From Oscillospiraceae bacterium (GTDB lineage Bacteria > Bacillota > Clostridia > Oscillospirales > Oscillospiraceae): DNA of 10,575 bases. The translations under genes and the position numbers were made by a program. The notes beneath the pieces are model-generated. The model did no database searches and had not been told where the DNA came from. It saw only the letters and a list, made by a program, of their open reading frames with translations. Every line of letters starts with the position of its first letter. The first letter of the stretch is position 1. The DNA is taken from positions 1 to 10,575 of the forward strand of contig JAEDIN010000040.1 of the NCBI GenBank assembly GCA_016292445.1, given 5' to 3'. Below, piece after piece: positions 1 to 6,567 of this stretch.

Positions 1-136
1 TATCGCCGTAGTCGGTGATCATTGCGACTTTATAAGCGACATCGTTGTCCTTGTCCTTGCCGGTATCGTCGCCGCCGCAAGCGCAGAGAGCGAATACCAT
101 GCAAAGAGCGAGGAGCAGAGCTAAGAATCTTTTCAT
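1..136 (-). CDS. BMP/PnrA-family lipoprotein, N-terminal fragment (probable nucleoside-binding ABC transporter component)
   Basis: Only the first 45 codons are in the window; the gene runs off the left edge. The start ATG (134-136) is preceded by GGAGG at 144-148 with 7 bases of spacing. The protein opens with a lipoprotein signal: MKR, a hydrophobic stretch at residues 4-19, and a lipobox LCAC with the acylated Cys at residue 20. A short Gly/Asp/Lys-rich linker follows, then YKVAMITDYGD, which resembles the first beta strand of the BMP/PnrA substrate-binding family, where this segment contacts a nucleoside. The mature protein would be tethered outside the membrane and feed an ABC permease. 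Its neighbours deoD, udk and tdk are all nucleoside salvage genes, which supports a nucleoside ligand by inference. With only 45 residues visible, another solute-binding lipoprotein family is possible. Confidence 0.62.
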   Translation of the reverse strand, partial: MKRFLALLLALCMVFALCACGGDDTGKDKDNDVAYKVAMITDYGD

Positions 137-207
137 GTTTTTTCCTCCGTATAAATTTTAAAAATTTGTGCGTACGGTTTTTGATATGCTTTTCACATAC
201 CGTCGAT

Positions 208-236
208 ATTATACCATTGTTGACTGCGTCAAGCAA
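208..236 (-). promoter_or_regulatory. Sigma-A-type promoter for the lipoprotein gene
   Basis: On the minus strand a perfect -10 TATAAT (208-213) is preceded by TGG, giving an extended -10. It sits 17 bases from a weaker -35, TTGCTT (231-236). The predicted start near 201 gives an untranslated leader of about 65 bases. The promoter lies in the 136-base gap after deoD, and no convincing terminator is seen there. The lipoprotein gene therefore has its own promoter but could also receive read-through from deoD. Confidence 0.7.
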
Positions 237-272
237 GAACAATTTGGCATTATCGCAAAAAACTGTGCCGTA

Positions 273-1004
273 TCAATCTAAATTTTCCATTTTAACGGCG
301 GTATCAAGGGCAATTTCTACCATCTGGGTCAGCGAAAGCTGGCGTTCCTCGGAGGAAAGAGCCTCGCTGCGGTACAGGTGGTCTGAAATTGTGCAGATGC
401 ACAGAGCGCGCTTGCCCGCTCTTGCGGCGTTCATGTAAAGGCCTGCCGCCTCCATTTCGACCGCCAAAACGCCCATGTCGCGCCATTTGGTGCTGTCGTC
501 AAGACCGGTGGGGGAGTAGAAGTTATCCGAGGACAGGATGTTGCCGACCTTCATATCGATGCCCTTTTCCTTTGCCGCGGCAACACAATTGCTCAAAAGC
601 GTGTAATCAGCGATGGGGGCAAAGGTGCCGTTAAGCTCAAACTGGTGGGCAAAGTTAGAGTCGGTGCAGGCAGCCTGAGCGGCAACGATGTCCATAAGCT
701 TGAGGTCGTCGCGCATAGCACCTGCCGAGCCGATGCGGATGATATTTTCAACATCATAGAAGTTGTAAAGCTCGTAGCTGTATATGCCGATAGCCGGAAT
801 GCCCATGCCGGATGCCATGACGGTTACGGGAACGCCCTTCCATGTGCCTGTATGTCCCTGAACACCGCGGACATTGTTGACAAGCACGGGATTTTCCAAA
901 AAGGTCTCGGCAATGAATTTTGCACGCAAGGGATCGCCGGGCATAAGCACGGTCTTGGCGATATCCTCTTTTTTCGCGGCGATGTGCGGAGTGGGAATAG
1001 GCAT
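273..1004 (-). CDS. deoD: Purine nucleoside phosphorylase, DeoD type
   Basis: This enzyme cleaves purine (deoxy)ribonucleosides with phosphate to free base and (deoxy)ribose-1-phosphate in the cytoplasm, the first step of purine nucleoside salvage. It has 243 residues, against about 239 in Escherichia coli DeoD, and aligns over its full length by eye. Visible family motifs are PHIAA near the N-terminus, the phosphate-binding MPGDPLRAKF (21-30), NNVRG (43-47), IIRIGSAGA (88-96), the nucleoside-binding VEMEAAG (182-188), and CTISDHL (204-210) carrying the catalytic Asp208, with Arg221 downstream matching the family's assisting Arg. The start ATG (1002-1004) has AGGAGG at 1012-1017, 7 bases away. 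It is transcribed away from udk from a back-to-back promoter region, with a BMP-type lipoprotein gene downstream. This hexameric family usually accepts both 6-oxo and 6-amino purines; specificity here is not tested by the sequence. Confidence 0.96.
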   Translation of the reverse strand: MPIPTPHIAAKKEDIAKTVLMPGDPLRAKFIAETFLENPVLVNNVRGVQGHTGTWKGVPVTVMASGMGIPAIGIYSYELYNFYDVENIIRIGSAGAMRDDLKLMDIVAAQAACTDSNFAHQFELNGTFAPIADYTLLSNCVAAAKEKGIDMKVGNILSSDNFYSPTGLDDSTKWRDMGVLAVEMEAAGLYMNAARAGKRALCICTISDHLYRSEALSSEERQLSLTQMVEIALDTAVKMENLD

Positions 1005-1045
1005 ATTAGTTCCTCCTATTGTATATTTTGCCTGTTACAATTCAG

Positions 1046-1073
1046 ATTATAACAAACAAATCATAAAAGTCAA
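1046..1073 (-). promoter_or_regulatory. Promoter of deoD
   Basis: Minus strand: -10 TATAAT (1046-1051) and -35 TTGACT (1068-1073), separated by 16 bases. Both hexamers are at or near consensus. The start should fall near 1039, giving a leader of about 35 bases. Its -35 box is one base from the -35 box of the udk promoter on the other strand. Confidence 0.8.
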
Positions 1074-1074
1074 A

Positions 1075-1103
1075 TTGCAAGACGGATATATTTGTGTTAT
1101 CAT
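1075..1103 (+). promoter_or_regulatory. Promoter of the udk-tdk operon
   Basis: Plus strand: -35 TTGCAA (1075-1080), a 17-base spacer, and -10 TATCAT (1098-1103) with an upstream TGT that makes an extended -10. The start is predicted near 1110. It is divergent from, and directly abuts, the deoD promoter. Confidence 0.65.
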
Positions 1104-1137
1104 TCAATCGGATAAAAACTTACAGGGGTGTTGAAGG

Positions 1138-1755
1138 ATGAGCGATATAATCGTAATAGGCATTGCGGGCGGAACCGGAAGCGGAAAAACCACCATAACG
1201 CGTAAGATAGTGCAGCATTTCGGCGGAGATGTGAGCGTTATTTATCACGACAACTACTACAAGGCGCATCACAATATGAGCTATGCCGAGCGCACGAAGC
1301 TCAATTACGACCATCCGGACGCTTTTGATACCGAACTTCTCATTGAGGATCTCAAAAAGCTGCGTCGGGGCGAGGCTGTCCAATGTCCTACATACGACTA
1401 TACGGTGCATGACCGCTCAGATAGGACTGTAACCGTAAAGCCCGCAAAGGTCATTGTGGTAGAGGGCATTCTCATTTTCCAGAGCATTGAGCTGTGCAGG
1501 CTGATGGACATCAAGATTTATGTCGATACCGACGCCGATGTGCGTATACTCCGCCGAATTGTCCGCGATGTGCGCGACAGAGGCAGAAGCCTTGACAGCG
1601 TCGTCAACCAGTATCTGACCACCGTAAAACCAATGCATGAGCAGTTTGTCGAGCCGTCAAAGCGCAAGGCGGACATTATCATCCCCGAGGGCGGCCATAA
1701 TCAGGTTGCGCTGGAGATGGTGCTTGAGCGCGTCAGAGCGCACATAGAGAAGTAA
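1138..1755 (+). CDS. udk: Uridine kinase
   Basis: The enzyme phosphorylates uridine and cytidine to UMP and CMP with ATP or GTP, the pyrimidine ribonucleoside salvage step. At 205 residues it matches the usual length of about 205-213. In order: Walker A GGTGSGKTT (11-19); YHDNYY (36-41), with the probable catalytic Asp38; YDHPDAFD (57-64), a substrate-side motif; VVEGIL (107-112); the Arg-rich lid RRIVRDVRDRGR (139-150); and EPSKRKADIIIP (172-183). All are hallmarks of bacterial Udk. The likely ribosome site is AGGGGTG at 1124-1130, 7 bases from the ATG; an AAGG directly abutting the ATG is too close to serve. It is the first gene of an operon with tdk (24-base gap) and a membrane protein. 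Some Firmicutes relatives carry a fused TGS/HxxxH N-terminus; this one does not. Confidence 0.95.
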   Translation: MSDIIVIGIAGGTGSGKTTITRKIVQHFGGDVSVIYHDNYYKAHHNMSYAERTKLNYDHPDAFDTELLIEDLKKLRRGEAVQCPTYDYTVHDRSDRTVTVKPAKVIVVEGILIFQSIELCRLMDIKIYVDTDADVRILRRIVRDVRDRGRSLDSVVNQYLTTVKPMHEQFVEPSKRKADIIIPEGGHNQVALEMVLERVRAHIEK

Positions 1756-1779
1756 TATTTTATATTGTAGGAGAAAGAT

Positions 1780-2373
1780 ATGGCAAAGCTGTATTTCAAA
1801 TACGGTGCAATGGGTTCATCCAAATCCGCCCAGGCACTTATAACTCAGTTTAATTACGAGGAGCTGGGCATGTCCGTGTGGCTTATTAAGCCCAGCGTCG
1901 ATACTCGCGACGGTGCGGATATCATAAAAAGCCGCATCGGTCTTGAGCGAAAAGCGCAGGTCATTACTCCGGAGCAGGACATCGTCAAGGAATACGCCAA
2001 GGCAGGCAGACACGATGTTATAATCTCCGACGAGGCGCAGTTTTTCAGCCCCGAGCAGATAGACCAGCTTCGCGAGCTTGTCGATTTTGAGGATATACCC
2101 GTTTTGTGCTTCGGACTGCGTACCGACTTTTTGACCCATGTTTTCCCCGGCTCAAAGAGACTTCTTGAGCTTGCCGACTCCATAACCGAGATAAAAACGG
2201 TGTGCGCCTGCGGCAGAAAAGCGACCGTCAACGCAAGGATAGACGAAAACGGCAGGGTGATAACCCACGGCGACCAAGTGTTTCTCGGCGGCAACGACAG
2301 CTATATCGCCATGTGCCACCGCTGCTGGAAAAAGAAAATCAGACAGCAGGAAGACCAGACTTATATGTTCTGA
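1780..2373 (+). CDS. tdk: Thymidine kinase, type II
   Basis: It phosphorylates thymidine (and deoxyuridine) to the 5'-monophosphate with ATP, salvaging deoxynucleosides for DNA synthesis. It has 197 residues, typical of type II (TK1-like) enzymes. The P-loop GAMGSSKS lies at 9-16, and DEAQFF (84-89) is the Walker B-like segment with the probable catalytic base Glu85. Structural zinc is expected at Cys142 and Cys144 (CAC) plus Cys179 and Cys182 (CHRC). The QVFLGGNDSY segment (166-175) forms the lasso over the nucleoside. AGGAG at 1769-1773 is 6 bases from the ATG. It follows udk closely and is followed after 8 bases by a gene whose ribosome site overlaps the tdk stop, so all three are probably co-transcribed and the latter two translationally coupled. 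Confidence 0.96.
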   Translation: MAKLYFKYGAMGSSKSAQALITQFNYEELGMSVWLIKPSVDTRDGADIIKSRIGLERKAQVITPEQDIVKEYAKAGRHDVIISDEAQFFSPEQIDQLRELVDFEDIPVLCFGLRTDFLTHVFPGSKRLLELADSITEIKTVCACGRKATVNARIDENGRVITHGDQVFLGGNDSYIAMCHRCWKKKIRQQEDQTYMF

Positions 2374-2381
2374 GGTGAACT

Positions 2382-3209
2382 GTGAGAAATCTCTTCGAGT
2401 ATGAGTTTACCGATTCTGACGAGACTGTCTATCCTGCGCAGCGCTTTATATATGCAAGCGTTGACAATGATATGCAGGAGGAGATAGACAGAAGCTTTTT
2501 CGTGAGAGACTATGCCGAAAATGCGTCGAAAATGCCGAATTGGGCAAATGTCGTCAAGCGAGTGGCGCTTTTAATGGCGATATTTTTTGCAAATGCGATA
2601 TACAATGCGTCGAAAAATATCGGCTTTGAGCAGGTTTTTGACGGGCATTTTTATCTGTTCATGTTCGGCACGGGCTGCCTTGGCATTGCTGCCGCACTTT
2701 ACGGAGTGCAGCTTTTCAGATATTTAAGGGTCAAGCACACCGGTATTTTGAATGTGACATCCGATGCCATAGAGGAGCAGACAAACCGAACCAAAGAGAC
2801 CTTTGACATACCGCCGGAGCATAAAATGGCGGATATATTCTCGTATTGGCACGAGGATAACGGAGCACTGCCCGATATTCTCATGAATAATCAGATCAGG
2901 TTGTACGAAAAGGACGGCAAGCTGTGTATTGCGTTTATCGACAAAGCGTTTGCGTTTCCGATAGACGGCTTTACGAGGTATCTGCTCATGAAAAAGAAGG
3001 TCCACTTTGACGAGTGGAACAAGCCGGACGCTTTTTTTCTGAAAGAGTACAGGAAGTATAAAATTCAGTACGACGAGCAGGACGGCTTCTCCTGCCGCTG
3101 CTATCGCCTGCAATACGCCGATTACTTCGGCGAGTATGAGCTGTTCTTTCCCGAGTATGAGCTTGCGGAATTCAAGGCGATAGTCGATGTACCCGTAGAA
3201 AAAGAATAA
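2382..3209 (+). CDS. Uncharacterised membrane protein with two transmembrane helices
   Basis: I do not recognise this 275-residue protein. It starts at GTG, with GAGGTGA (2372-2378) overlapping the tdk stop codon. That indicates coupling to tdk and argues for this start. Residues 1-57 are polar and acidic. Two hydrophobic segments follow at about 58-77 and 89-114, separated by a short loop, so both ends should face the same side, probably the cytoplasm given the RYLRVK positive patch after the second helix. The remaining 160 residues form a soluble domain rich in Tyr, Phe, Asp and Glu, including KDGKLCIAFIDKAFAFPIDGF (178-198, one segment) and a Tyr-rich stretch around 229-260. The two-helix-plus-soluble-domain layout recalls YcxB-like proteins, but I see no firm motif. 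It is the last gene before the terminator at 3216. Location with salvage kinases suggests co-expression only, not function. Confidence 0.8.
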   Translation: MRNLFEYEFTDSDETVYPAQRFIYASVDNDMQEEIDRSFFVRDYAENASKMPNWANVVKRVALLMAIFFANAIYNASKNIGFEQVFDGHFYLFMFGTGCLGIAAALYGVQLFRYLRVKHTGILNVTSDAIEEQTNRTKETFDIPPEHKMADIFSYWHEDNGALPDILMNNQIRLYEKDGKLCIAFIDKAFAFPIDGFTRYLLMKKKVHFDEWNKPDAFFLKEYRKYKIQYDEQDGFSCRCYRLQYADYFGEYELFFPEYELAEFKAIVDVPVEKE

Positions 3210-3215
3210 TACATA

Positions 3216-3244
3216 AAAAATCCCGCTCGAAAGGCGGGATTTTT
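3216..3244. terminator. Bidirectional intrinsic terminator between convergent genes
   Basis: A perfect 11-bp stem (3216-3226 with 3234-3244) encloses a 7-base loop. The GC core is CCCGC/GCGGG, flanked by A5 on the left and T5 on the right, so it works as a U-tract terminator in either direction. It lies 7 bases after the stop of the plus-strand gene and 6 bases beyond the stop of the minus-strand hydrolase. Confidence 0.9.
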
Positions 3245-3249
3245 GCGTG

Positions 3250-4938
3250 TCAATCCACTTTTACGATTTTTCTCATAATCTCGGGGTTTAGCTTCACCAC
3301 TTTGCGGTCGTATGTCAGCAAGCCGTTGACTTCATCCTCCACATCACTTAGCTGTGTGTAAACTGCGGCGGCAAGACCCTGCTCGTATGCGGGGCGAATT
3401 TCGCCTCCGTAGAGCTTTTCAAGCGACTTTTGCAGCTCGTTGGTCGATTTCAGACGCTTGTAGCCGAAATCCTTGGCGTTGAAGCAGTGACCCTCACAGC
3501 GCAGATTGTAGCCGCCGAACTCCGAAAGCAGCACTGCTCTGCCGAGCTTATCGGGCTTGAACACATATTTTTTGAAGTAGACATGCTGGCTCTTGGTGTC
3601 GCCGATCTTCTGATCGTGCCAGCCGGAGGCATGATCGACGGTGCGTGTCGGGTCCATGCTCATTACCTTTGCCGCTATCCTTGCCGCGTCGAACTGCCCC
3701 CAACCCTCGTTAAAGGGTACCCACATGGCTATGCAGGGGCAATTATAGAGAGTCTCTATCATCTCGTTGAGCTCGGCTTCGTATCTGGCGCGGCCCTCCA
3801 TGTCGTCGCGGGCAAAGAGCTTATAGTTTCTGTCGCTGAGGTGGACGCCGGTGACGAGGGGAGCGGAGATGATGACGGGGTTATACTCTCCGCCGCCGTT
3901 TATCATGTCCTGCCAGACCAGCATTCCCAGCCTGTCGCAGTGATAGTACCAGCGCAGCGGCTCGACCTTTATATGCTTGCGCAGCATATTAAAGCCCATG
4001 TCCTTTGCCGTCTGAATGTCAAAAATCATCGCCTCGTCGCTCGGTGCGGTGTACATACCGTCGGACCAATAGCCTTGATCGAGCAGACCGTTGTGGAAGT
4101 AGGGCTTGCCGTTTAGAAACAGTCGCTTTACTCCCTTATCGTCTTTCTCAACGGAAAACTTGCGCATGGCAAAGTAGCTCTCGACCCTGTCCTCACCGTA
4201 TACGACCGAGAAGTCGTACAGCTTGGGGTTTTCGGGCGACCATGCCTCAAAATTCGGAACGGGGATTTTTGCCGGCAGTGGATAGCGTTCGCCCCCGAAT
4301 ACGGCAAAAGCGGTGTTTCCTCCGACAGTTTCGGCAGAGATTTCAACATAAGCCCCGTCAAAATTCGGCGTAATTTTGAGCTTCTTGACACAATCGACGG
4401 GGACGCACTCCGCCCACACGGTCTGCCATATGCCGCTTTGGGGAGTGTACCAAATGCCGCCGCGCTCCGTTTTCTGCTTGCCTCTTGCCTCGTGGGCGGT
4501 ATCGGAAAGGTCACGCACGCTGACGGACAGCTCGTTTACGCCCTTTCGCAGGAAACCCGTTGCGTCAAACTCAAAGGGAAGATAGCCGCCGTTGTGCCGG
4601 AATGCGCGCAGACCGTTTATGTATACTGTGCAGGACTGGTCAACCGCCCCAAAGTGCAGCAGCACTCTGCCGGTATGCTCGGGACATTCCCATGTGCGGC
4701 GATACCACAGATATTCATCGGACTTTAGAATGCGCCCGATTCCGGAAAGCTCACACTCGGGGGAGAAGGGCACAAGGATTTTACCGTCCCACTTTTCGGG
4801 CTGCTTCTCGCCGGCGGCGGTGATGGCGTAGTCCCACTCGCCGTTGAGATTATAATATGAGTCTCTCCGCATCTGCGGACGGGGATATTCCGGAAGAATA
4901 TTGTTTTTATCAAGCTTTTCGCCCCAAGCAGTCAACAT
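3250..4938 (-). CDS. Glycoside hydrolase family 2 enzyme (beta-galactosidase/beta-glucuronidase-like)
   Basis: This is a retaining exo-glycosidase of the GH2 fold; the sugar removed cannot be told from sequence. The start chosen is the ATG at 4936-4938, giving 562 residues, because GGAGG at 4946-4950 lies 7 bases upstream. An in-frame ATG at 4954-4956 would put that ribosome site inside the gene. The order is a jelly-roll sugar-binding domain (about 25-180, with LNGEWDYA and GGIWYTPQSGIWQTVW), an Ig-like domain (about 185-270, ending AWSPENPKLYDF and FAMRKF), then a TIM barrel from LNGKPYF to the C-terminus. Catalytic residues are seen: acid/base Glu411 in PFNEGWGQ and nucleophile Glu473 in LLSEFGGY. 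There is no signal peptide, so it is cytoplasmic and should act on imported oligosaccharides or glycosides. It is far shorter than LacZ and lacks C-terminal accessory domains. It stands alone, with its own promoter and a shared terminator. Confidence 0.92.
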   Translation of the reverse strand: MLTAWGEKLDKNNILPEYPRPQMRRDSYYNLNGEWDYAITAAGEKQPEKWDGKILVPFSPECELSGIGRILKSDEYLWYRRTWECPEHTGRVLLHFGAVDQSCTVYINGLRAFRHNGGYLPFEFDATGFLRKGVNELSVSVRDLSDTAHEARGKQKTERGGIWYTPQSGIWQTVWAECVPVDCVKKLKITPNFDGAYVEISAETVGGNTAFAVFGGERYPLPAKIPVPNFEAWSPENPKLYDFSVVYGEDRVESYFAMRKFSVEKDDKGVKRLFLNGKPYFHNGLLDQGYWSDGMYTAPSDEAMIFDIQTAKDMGFNMLRKHIKVEPLRWYYHCDRLGMLVWQDMINGGGEYNPVIISAPLVTGVHLSDRNYKLFARDDMEGRARYEAELNEMIETLYNCPCIAMWVPFNEGWGQFDAARIAAKVMSMDPTRTVDHASGWHDQKIGDTKSQHVYFKKYVFKPDKLGRAVLLSEFGGYNLRCEGHCFNAKDFGYKRLKSTNELQKSLEKLYGGEIRPAYEQGLAAAVYTQLSDVEDEVNGLLTYDRKVVKLNPEIMRKIVKVD

Positions 4939-4970
4939 GGTGTGTCCTCCATACATTAAATTATAAAATG

Positions 4971-4999
4971 ATTATACATTATTATTTGCCTTTTGATAA
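4971..4999 (-). promoter_or_regulatory. Probable promoter of the GH2 gene
   Basis: Minus strand: -10 TATAAT (4971-4976), 17-base spacer, weak -35 TTATCA (4994-4999, four of six consensus bases). The predicted leader is about 25 bases. A second TATAAT at 4960-4965 has no fitting -35. The weak -35 would suit an activated gene, but no activator is identified. Confidence 0.55.
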
Positions 5000-5008
5000 G
5001 CCCCAATT

Positions 5009-5022
5009 TGCCTAAACAGGCA
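5009..5022. promoter_or_regulatory. Short inverted repeat upstream of the GH2 promoter, possible operator
   Basis: TGCCT-AAAC-AGGCA, two perfect 5-base arms, lies 9 bases upstream of the -35 box of the hydrolase promoter on the minus strand. That is a plausible activator position. It is short enough to arise by chance and fits no regulator I can name. Confidence 0.25.
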
Positions 5023-5153
5023 GTAGACTTAAATTTTGACAAAAGATGAACTAACTGGACGATTTTGCGTTGTTTTGCACACAATTGTTAATCATTTGTC
5101 AGGTTTTCACGCCAAAATGAACGAAAATTTAATAAAATTCGAGTCATTGATTG

Positions 5154-5182
5154 TAGACACAAAACATAGTTTATGTTATATT
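5154..5182 (+). promoter_or_regulatory. Promoter of the rnf operon
   Basis: -35 TAGACA (5154-5159, five of six consensus bases), 17-base spacer, -10 TATATT (5177-5182) with TGT immediately upstream, an extended -10. The start should fall near 5189, leaving a leader of about 26 bases that contains the ribosome site GAGG (5203-5206). Confidence 0.7.
5163..5177. promoter_or_regulatory. Inverted repeat inside the rnf promoter spacer, candidate operator
   Basis: AACATA-GTT-TATGTT, two perfect 6-base arms around 3 bases, occupies most of the spacer between the -35 and -10 boxes and touches the first base of the -10. A protein bound here would block RNA polymerase, so it is placed like a repressor operator. 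The sequence does not match the Rex consensus, and no regulator is assigned. Confidence 0.35.
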
Positions 5183-5214
5183 TAAGTTTGTCATAAAATA
5201 GAGAGGTGATGCAA

Positions 5215-6567
5215 ATGCCCTATAAGTTTCGTGGCGGCGTACATCCCAATTATATGAAGGCTCCGGAAGAACCGGTAGTCGTCGTAACCCCGCCGCCTCA
5301 GGTCATTGTTCCGATGGCACAGCACATCGGCGCACCTTGCCAGCCGCTGGTTGCGGTCGGAGACTATGTAACCATGGGTCAGAAGATAGGCGATAATCCC
5401 GCTCCTGTTTCTGCTCCTGTTCATTCTCCCGTATCAGGCAAGGTCGTGAAAATTGAGCCCAGACTTCATCCTTTGGGCGATATGATTATGGCAGTCGTCA
5501 TTGAGAACGACTACCAGGACACCCCCTGCACCGACTTGGCTCCTCTTACCGAAGAGCAGCTCAAGGACCCCGAAGCCATCCTCACTCGTCTGCGTGAGGC
5601 AGGTATCGTCGGCATGGGCGGTGCAATGTTCCCGACCGCATTCAAGATTCGCGGCGGTCTCGGCAAGGTCGATACTCTCATCATCAACGGTGCAGAGTGC
5701 GAGCCCTACCTCAACGGCGACCACTGGACTATGAAGCTGCATCCGAAGGAGCTGCTCAAGGGTATAGAGCTTGCACGAATTGCAAGCGGACTGGATAAGG
5801 CGTATTACGGCATTGAGAAGAACAAGATGGATGCCATCGAGCTTCTCAACTCCGAGAATCCTGCTCAGTACGGCGTTGAGATCGTTCCCGAGGATGTCAA
5901 GTACCCCCAGGGCGCAGAGAAGATGCAGATCAAGGCCATCACCAACCGTGAGGTCAAGCCCGGCGGTCTGCCCGCAGGCGTCGGCTGCAATGTCATCAGC
6001 ACTCAGACTGCTTATGCAATCTACAAGGCATGCTATCTCGGTATTCCCTGCTATGAGCGTATCCTCACCGTGGGCGGTTCGGCAGTGAATAAGCCCTACA
6101 ATCTCCAGTGCCGTATCGGTACTCCCTTCAGCTACATCGCCGAGCAGTGCGGCGGCTTCATCAAGACCCCCAAGAAGATCGTTCTCGGAGGACCTATGAT
6201 GGGTCTTATCGCAACGGGCCTCGATGCGGTCAATATCAAGGGTACCGCAGGCATCCTGTTCTTCACCGAGGAAGAGGATAAGACGGTCGAAAATCCCACC
6301 TGCATCCGCTGCGGTAAGTGCATTACCGTCTGCCCGATGGGACTTGAGCCTGTCTATATGTATATGTATTTCAAGAAGGGTGACTTCGAAAATATGAAGA
6401 AGTACCACATTCTTGATTGTTTCGAGTGCGGCAGCTGTTCCTACAACTGCCCCGGCAGAATGCCCCTTACCCACTCCTTCAAGACCGCAAAGCTTCTCTT
6501 TGCAAAGAAAGCAGCGGATGAGAAGGCCCGTGCAGAGGCGGCAGCAAAGGAGGCAGAGAATAAATGA
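5215..6567 (+). CDS. rnfC: Rnf complex subunit RnfC (NADH/FMN- and Fe-S-containing)
   Basis: RnfC is the peripheral cytoplasmic subunit of the Rnf ferredoxin:NAD+ oxidoreductase and carries the NAD(H) site. Three in-frame starts exist (GTG 5206, ATG 5209, ATG 5215). The ATG at 5215 is chosen because GAGG (5203-5206) then sits 8 bases upstream, giving 450 residues that open with the usual FRGGVHP. Residues 25-100 form the biotinyl/lipoyl-like sandwich domain. The FMN/NADH domain shows GMGGAMFPT (133-141) and NGAECEPY (158-165). An SLBB-like segment follows (VGGSAV near 286-291). Two [4Fe-4S] motifs close the protein: Cys363/366/369/373 and Cys402/405/408/412. The C-terminus is a short Ala/Lys/Glu tail, without the long repeat extension of the enterobacterial RsxC. 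It is first in the operon and overlaps rnfD by 4 bases (ATGA). Confidence 0.97.
   Translation: MPYKFRGGVHPNYMKAPEEPVVVVTPPPQVIVPMAQHIGAPCQPLVAVGDYVTMGQKIGDNPAPVSAPVHSPVSGKVVKIEPRLHPLGDMIMAVVIENDYQDTPCTDLAPLTEEQLKDPEAILTRLREAGIVGMGGAMFPTAFKIRGGLGKVDTLIINGAECEPYLNGDHWTMKLHPKELLKGIELARIASGLDKAYYGIEKNKMDAIELLNSENPAQYGVEIVPEDVKYPQGAEKMQIKAITNREVKPGGLPAGVGCNVISTQTAYAIYKACYLGIPCYERILTVGGSAVNKPYNLQCRIGTPFSYIAEQCGGFIKTPKKIVLGGPMMGLIATGLDAVNIKGTAGILFFTEEEDKTVENPTCIRCGKCITVCPMGLEPVYMYMYFKKGDFENMKKYHILDCFECGSCSYNCPGRMPLTHSFKTAKLLFAKKAADEKARAEAAAKEAENK

Noticed and set aside
237..272. Intrinsic terminator directly after deoD
   Set aside because: The only pairing is a 4-bp GGCA/TGCC with a long loop and no properly placed T run.
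4939..4956. Upstream ATG that would extend the GH2 protein by six residues
   Set aside because: The GGAGG ribosome site lies inside this extension and is correctly spaced for the ATG at 4936-4938.
5036..5064. Perfect TTGACA at 5036-5041 as a possible rnf -35 box
   Set aside because: No acceptable -10 lies 16-18 bases downstream; the pair at 5154-5182 is better placed.
5085..5101. TTGTTAA half-site resembling a Rex (NADH-sensing) operator
   Set aside because: The second half expected as TTAACAA is absent, and the site lies about 55 bases upstream of the -35 box.
5206..5214. GTG and ATG starts upstream of the chosen rnfC start
   Set aside because: The GAGG ribosome site touches or overlaps them, while it is 8 bases from the ATG at 5215.
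5434..6474. Long minus-strand open frame antisense to rnfC (346 codons)
   Set aside because: rnfC is certain from its motifs; the antisense frame is a shadow caused by strong codon bias and has no recognisable family features. The similar frame opposite rnfB is rejected for the same reason.
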